From: Streptomyces pyxinicus
Lineage (GTDB): Bacteria; Actinomycetota; Actinomycetes; Streptomycetales; Streptomycetaceae
DNA length: 44,967 nucleotides
Assembly: GCF_024753135.1 (NCBI RefSeq)
Contig: NZ_JANUGP010000045.1
Span: 1 to 44,967 of the forward strand
Direction: 5' to 3'
Below are positions 42,974 through 44,967 of this stretch, in pieces. Below the pieces are notes generated by a model. The model saw only the letters and a program-made list of their open reading frames with translations. It was not told the DNA's origin and did not search any database. A program made the translations under genes and the position numbers. Position 1 is the stretch's first letter. Each line of letters begins with the position of its first letter.

Positions 42974-43858
42974 ATGCGTCATCAACATGCCCTCGCGGCA
43001 GCATGCGCCGTGGTCGCCCTGATGGGGCTCGCCGCCCCCGTCGCCGTCGCGGACGGTATGGGCAACGGGGGCGGCCCGAGCGGCACCGACACCACCGTGG
43101 TCGTCCCGGGCACGGGCACCGTGACCGGGAACGGGGTTCCCAACGGTGGGATCCCCAACGGAGGACTCCCCAATGGTGGATTTCCCAGCGGAGGATTTCC
43201 CAACGGCAACGGCAACGGAAATGGCTTCGGGAACGGCAACGGGAATGGTAACGGCTTCGGGAACGGTTTCGGTAACGGGAACGGTTTCGGGAACAACAAC
43301 GGCCATGGCAATGGCAACTCCGGCCACGGCGACGAATTCGGTGGCCGGGGCAACGGAAACTTCGGTCGCGGTGACGAATTCGGCGGCCGGGGCAACGGGA
43401 ACTTCGGCTGGGGCGACGAACTCGGGGGCCGGGGCGACGACTTCGGCGGGCGCGGTGACGGCGGCCCGCGCAACATCGTGGCCACGCCCGGCGTGGTGCC
43501 CGCCGGGGGCCGTCTCACCGTCACCGTGGACGGCTGCCTGCGTGGCGGCCTGATGGCGTCCCGGGCCTTCCGCACCTCCCCGCTGTCGCCGTTCCGCGGC
43601 GGCACCGCGCGGGGCGTCGCGCTGATCGACCGGGACGCCCGTCCCGGCCGCTACGACATCAGCGTGCGCTGCGCCGGCCGGGCGCTGACACGTCCGCGCG
43701 CCTTCGCCGTCCTCGGCGGTGTGCAGGGCGGTCTCGGCGGCAGCCAGAGCGGCGGGGCGACGACCGCGGACATGGCGATCGGCGGCGGCCTGGTGGGCAC
43801 GGCCCTGATCGGCGGCGGCGCCTTCTGGCTGCGCCGCCGGCACGAGAAGCGCGCCTGA
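42974..43858 (+). CDS. Secreted Gly/Asn-repeat surface protein with C-terminal anchor
   Basis: 294-aa exported protein. The signal peptide is residues 1-26 (cut near VAVADG). Residues 55-76 are PNGG-type pentapeptides, 77-118 are Asn-Gly-Phe repeats, and 119-163 are two and a half copies of a 14-residue unit beginning GDEFGGRGNGNFG. A compact beta domain follows at about 166-247 with Cys188 and Cys233, probably disulfide-linked and Ig-like. A helix at about 266-286 and the basic tail RRRHEKRA resemble a sortase-type anchor, but no LPxTG-like motif precedes it. ATG 42974 has GGAGGAG 3-9 nt upstream. I do not know its function; a cell-surface role next to the sortase is inferred. Confidence 0.82.
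   Translation: MRHQHALAAACAVVALMGLAAPVAVADGMGNGGGPSGTDTTVVVPGTGTVTGNGVPNGGIPNGGLPNGGFPSGGFPNGNGNGNGFGNGNGNGNGFGNGFGNGNGFGNNNGHGNGNSGHGDEFGGRGNGNFGRGDEFGGRGNGNFGWGDELGGRGDDFGGRGDGGPRNIVATPGVVPAGGRLTVTVDGCLRGGLMASRAFRTSPLSPFRGGTARGVALIDRDARPGRYDISVRCAGRALTRPRAFAVLGGVQGGLGGSQSGGATTADMAIGGGLVGTALIGGGAFWLRRRHEKRA
43136..43462 (+). repeat. Gly/Asn-coding repeat tract
   Basis: In-frame tandem repeats within the surface protein: 15-bp units coding xPNGG, then AACGG-based Asn-Gly repeats, then about 42-bp units coding GDEFGGRGNGNFGR. It is less GC-rich than the flanks, with AAC and TTC codons and some unusual ones such as AAT, GGT and GGA, suggesting recent expansion. Length variation between strains is likely. 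Confidence 0.85.
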
Positions 43859-43913
43859 GCCCGCCCGTCCCGGCAGCACCCGCGCACGCCGCGCGTGCAC
43901 GCCGTACGTGCCA

Positions 43914-43960
43914 GGCCGACGCCCCGGTCCCGCAGCGGAGCCGGGGCCGGGGCGTCGGCC
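43914..43960. terminator. Bidirectional hairpin between repeat protein and DUF4239 gene
   Basis: GGCCGACGCCCCGG (43914-43927) pairs perfectly with 43947-43960 around a 19-nt GC-rich loop. It lies between two convergent stops at 43858 and 43983. Confidence 0.8.
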
Positions 43961-43982
43961 GGTCCGGGCGTGGCCGGGAAGG

Positions 43983-44747
43983 CTAGCCCGTGATGTGCGG
44001 GAACAGGCTGCTGAACGGTTCCGCGGTGACCGCGATGCCCCGGCTGTAGGGGGCGTCGAAGTCCCAGATCAGGAACAGCATGAAGGCGATCGTCGCGGAG
44101 AACAGGCCGGCCAGCACCAACTCGCGTCTGGTCCGCCTGATCTGGAGCGCGAAGACCATGCCGACGGTGATGACGGCGCCCGCTAGCAGCCCCCACCACA
44201 CCACTGGCGGCATGGTCGCCCCGGTGGAGTCTGCGCGCGCGTTGCGGGCCTCGTCGGCGGCGGCCAGCTGGTCCAGCAGAGGCTGGTAGGCCTGCGCCTC
44301 GAAATCGTTCGCGGGCCGGTAGTCGGTGACGTCCGCGCGGATCTTCTCCAGCAGTTCGGCGCCCCGGTCCGTGACGCTTCCGTCGTCCGCCATCCGCTTC
44401 CACTCGGTGTGCACGACATAGCCGGCGTAGGCGTCCACGTCGTCCCGGATGCGGTCACGGACGTCCGGCGGGTAGACCCGCACCCGCTCCGAGATCTCGT
44501 GCAGCGCCTGGGCCTCGGCCTGCACATGGTCCTCGGCGGAGCTGCGGGCCTCCCACACGCCCGCGATGGCCAGACCGAGGACGATGGCGTACACGACACC
44601 GATCCACATGGTCATGTACTCGATGACATCGGGCGTCTCGCTGGGATCCTCGTCCTCGGGGGCCCTCTTGTGCCGCACCAGGGTGATGACCACCACGACG
44701 GCACAGGCCCCCAGCATCGCGAGGACGAGAACAAGCCAATCCGACAA
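43983..44747 (-). CDS. DUF4239 membrane protein
   Basis: 254-aa membrane protein with hydrophobic helices at about 4-23, 47-66, 180-200 and 207-228, and a charged extracytoplasmic or cytoplasmic region (70-175) between pairs. The composition and helix pattern match the DUF4239 (bestrophin-like) family, whose function is unknown. The best start is TTG at 44747: GGAGGA lies 5 nt before it, and the first helix starts right after (SDWLVLVLAMLGAC). No earlier ATG or GTG in frame has a comparable site. Confidence 0.83.
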   Translation of the reverse strand: MSDWLVLVLAMLGACAVVVVITLVRHKRAPEDEDPSETPDVIEYMTMWIGVVYAIVLGLAIAGVWEARSSAEDHVQAEAQALHEISERVRVYPPDVRDRIRDDVDAYAGYVVHTEWKRMADDGSVTDRGAELLEKIRADVTDYRPANDFEAQAYQPLLDQLAAADEARNARADSTGATMPPVVWWGLLAGAVITVGMVFALQIRRTRRELVLAGLFSATIAFMLFLIWDFDAPYSRGIAVTAEPFSSLFPHITG

Positions 44748-44778
44748 CGGGTTCCTCCAGGGGTGAGCGTCCGGCGCG

Positions 44779-44967
44779 TCAGCGCGGACGCAGGGCCGCT
44801 ACGGCGACGATCGCCGGGATGGTGATGAGCAGGACGTAGGTGACCGGCGTGGTGTGGCGGGGGGCGGGGCGGCCGGTGGCATGCGGGTGGTACGCCGGGT
44901 AGCTCACCGGGGCCGGCGCGGGCCGCGGCGTCAGGCTCGGCTTCGGCTTCGGCTTCGGCTCCGGCGT
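44779..44967 (-). CDS. 3' end of a small Pro-rich membrane protein (partial)
   Basis: An open minus-strand frame of 62 codons runs to the window edge and ends with TGA at 44779-44781. The visible part is Pro/Lys rich (PEPKPKPKPS) and then has a single hydrophobic segment near the end (VTYVLLITIPAIVAVAAL) with a short basic tail RPR. It precedes the DUF4239 gene on the same strand by 31 bp, so the two are probably co-transcribed. The start lies outside the window; the family is not recognised. Confidence 0.55.
   Translation of the reverse strand, partial: TPEPKPKPKPSLTPRPAPAPVSYPAYHPHATGRPAPRHTTPVTYVLLITIPAIVAVAALRPR

Noticed and set aside
43136..43462. CRISPR-like or transposon repeat
   Set aside because: The repeats are in-frame coding units without spacers, and no cas or transposase gene is present.
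42974..43858. Classical LPxTG sortase substrate
   Set aside because: The membrane helix and basic tail are present but no LPxTG or close variant precedes them.

Overview
The window is a 45-kb stretch of a high-GC actinomycete chromosome, almost certainly Streptomyces. The evidence is the very GC-rich codon third positions, frequent GTG starts, strong GGAGG-type ribosome sites, short operons, and typical gene types: an Rpf-like cell-wall hydrolase with LysM, a PAS/GAF/SpoIIE phosphatase, a WS/DGAT, LysX, a class F sortase, and sugar ABC importers without their own ATPase. From memory, gnd next to an rpfD-type gene and a nearby WS/DGAT resembles the SCO0958-SCO0975 region of S. coelicolor. No IS element, phage gene, integrase, tRNA, rRNA or CRISPR array was seen.

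Layout. 1-5126: gnd, a three-domain Rpf/LysM/M23 wall hydrolase, a DMT-type membrane protein and a FhuF-like 2Fe-2S protein. 5167-11539: storage and sugar metabolism, with a GT4 glycogen/maltose-1-phosphate synthase, GlgC, a secreted GH92 alpha-mannosidase and a WS/DGAT. 11734-15244: an unusual SDR with a zinc knuckle, a 57-codon orphan peptide gene with its own long leader and terminator, and an amidase. 15352-26167: a LacI-regulated operon for import and breakdown of a mannose-rich oligosaccharide. 26329-34334: a lipase maturation factor-like membrane protein, a multidomain SpoIIE phosphatase, an Fpg/Nei glycosylase, an ECF sigma / hypothetical / anti-sigma cluster and a CapA-like protein. 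34335-41005: an APC permease, an MFS exporter, a universal stress protein and LysX. 41098-44967: a polysaccharide deacetylase, a class F sortase, a Gly/Asn-repeat surface protein, a DUF4239 membrane protein and the 3' end of a small membrane protein.

The most coherent system is the operon at 15352-26167. It encodes a LacI regulator, a lipoprotein binding protein, two permeases, a cytoplasmic GH5 (GH5_18-like) beta-mannosidase, a secreted GH85 endo-beta-N-acetylglucosaminidase and a cytoplasmic GH38 alpha-mannosidase. Together with the secreted GH92 alpha-mannosidase 6 kb upstream, this reads as a near-complete N-glycan harvesting pathway: trim outside, cut the chitobiose core outside, import, then finish inside. 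The ATPase is missing and is presumably supplied in trans by an MsiK-type protein. The functional assignments come from catalytic motifs and gene order; the substrate is inferred.

Other points of interest are the 57-aa peptide gene with a structured leader, two unrelated 8-3-8 palindromic operators in divergent promoters, a 17-bp perfect hairpin inside the 3' end of a coding sequence, and a sortase next to a repeat protein that lacks a sorting motif.
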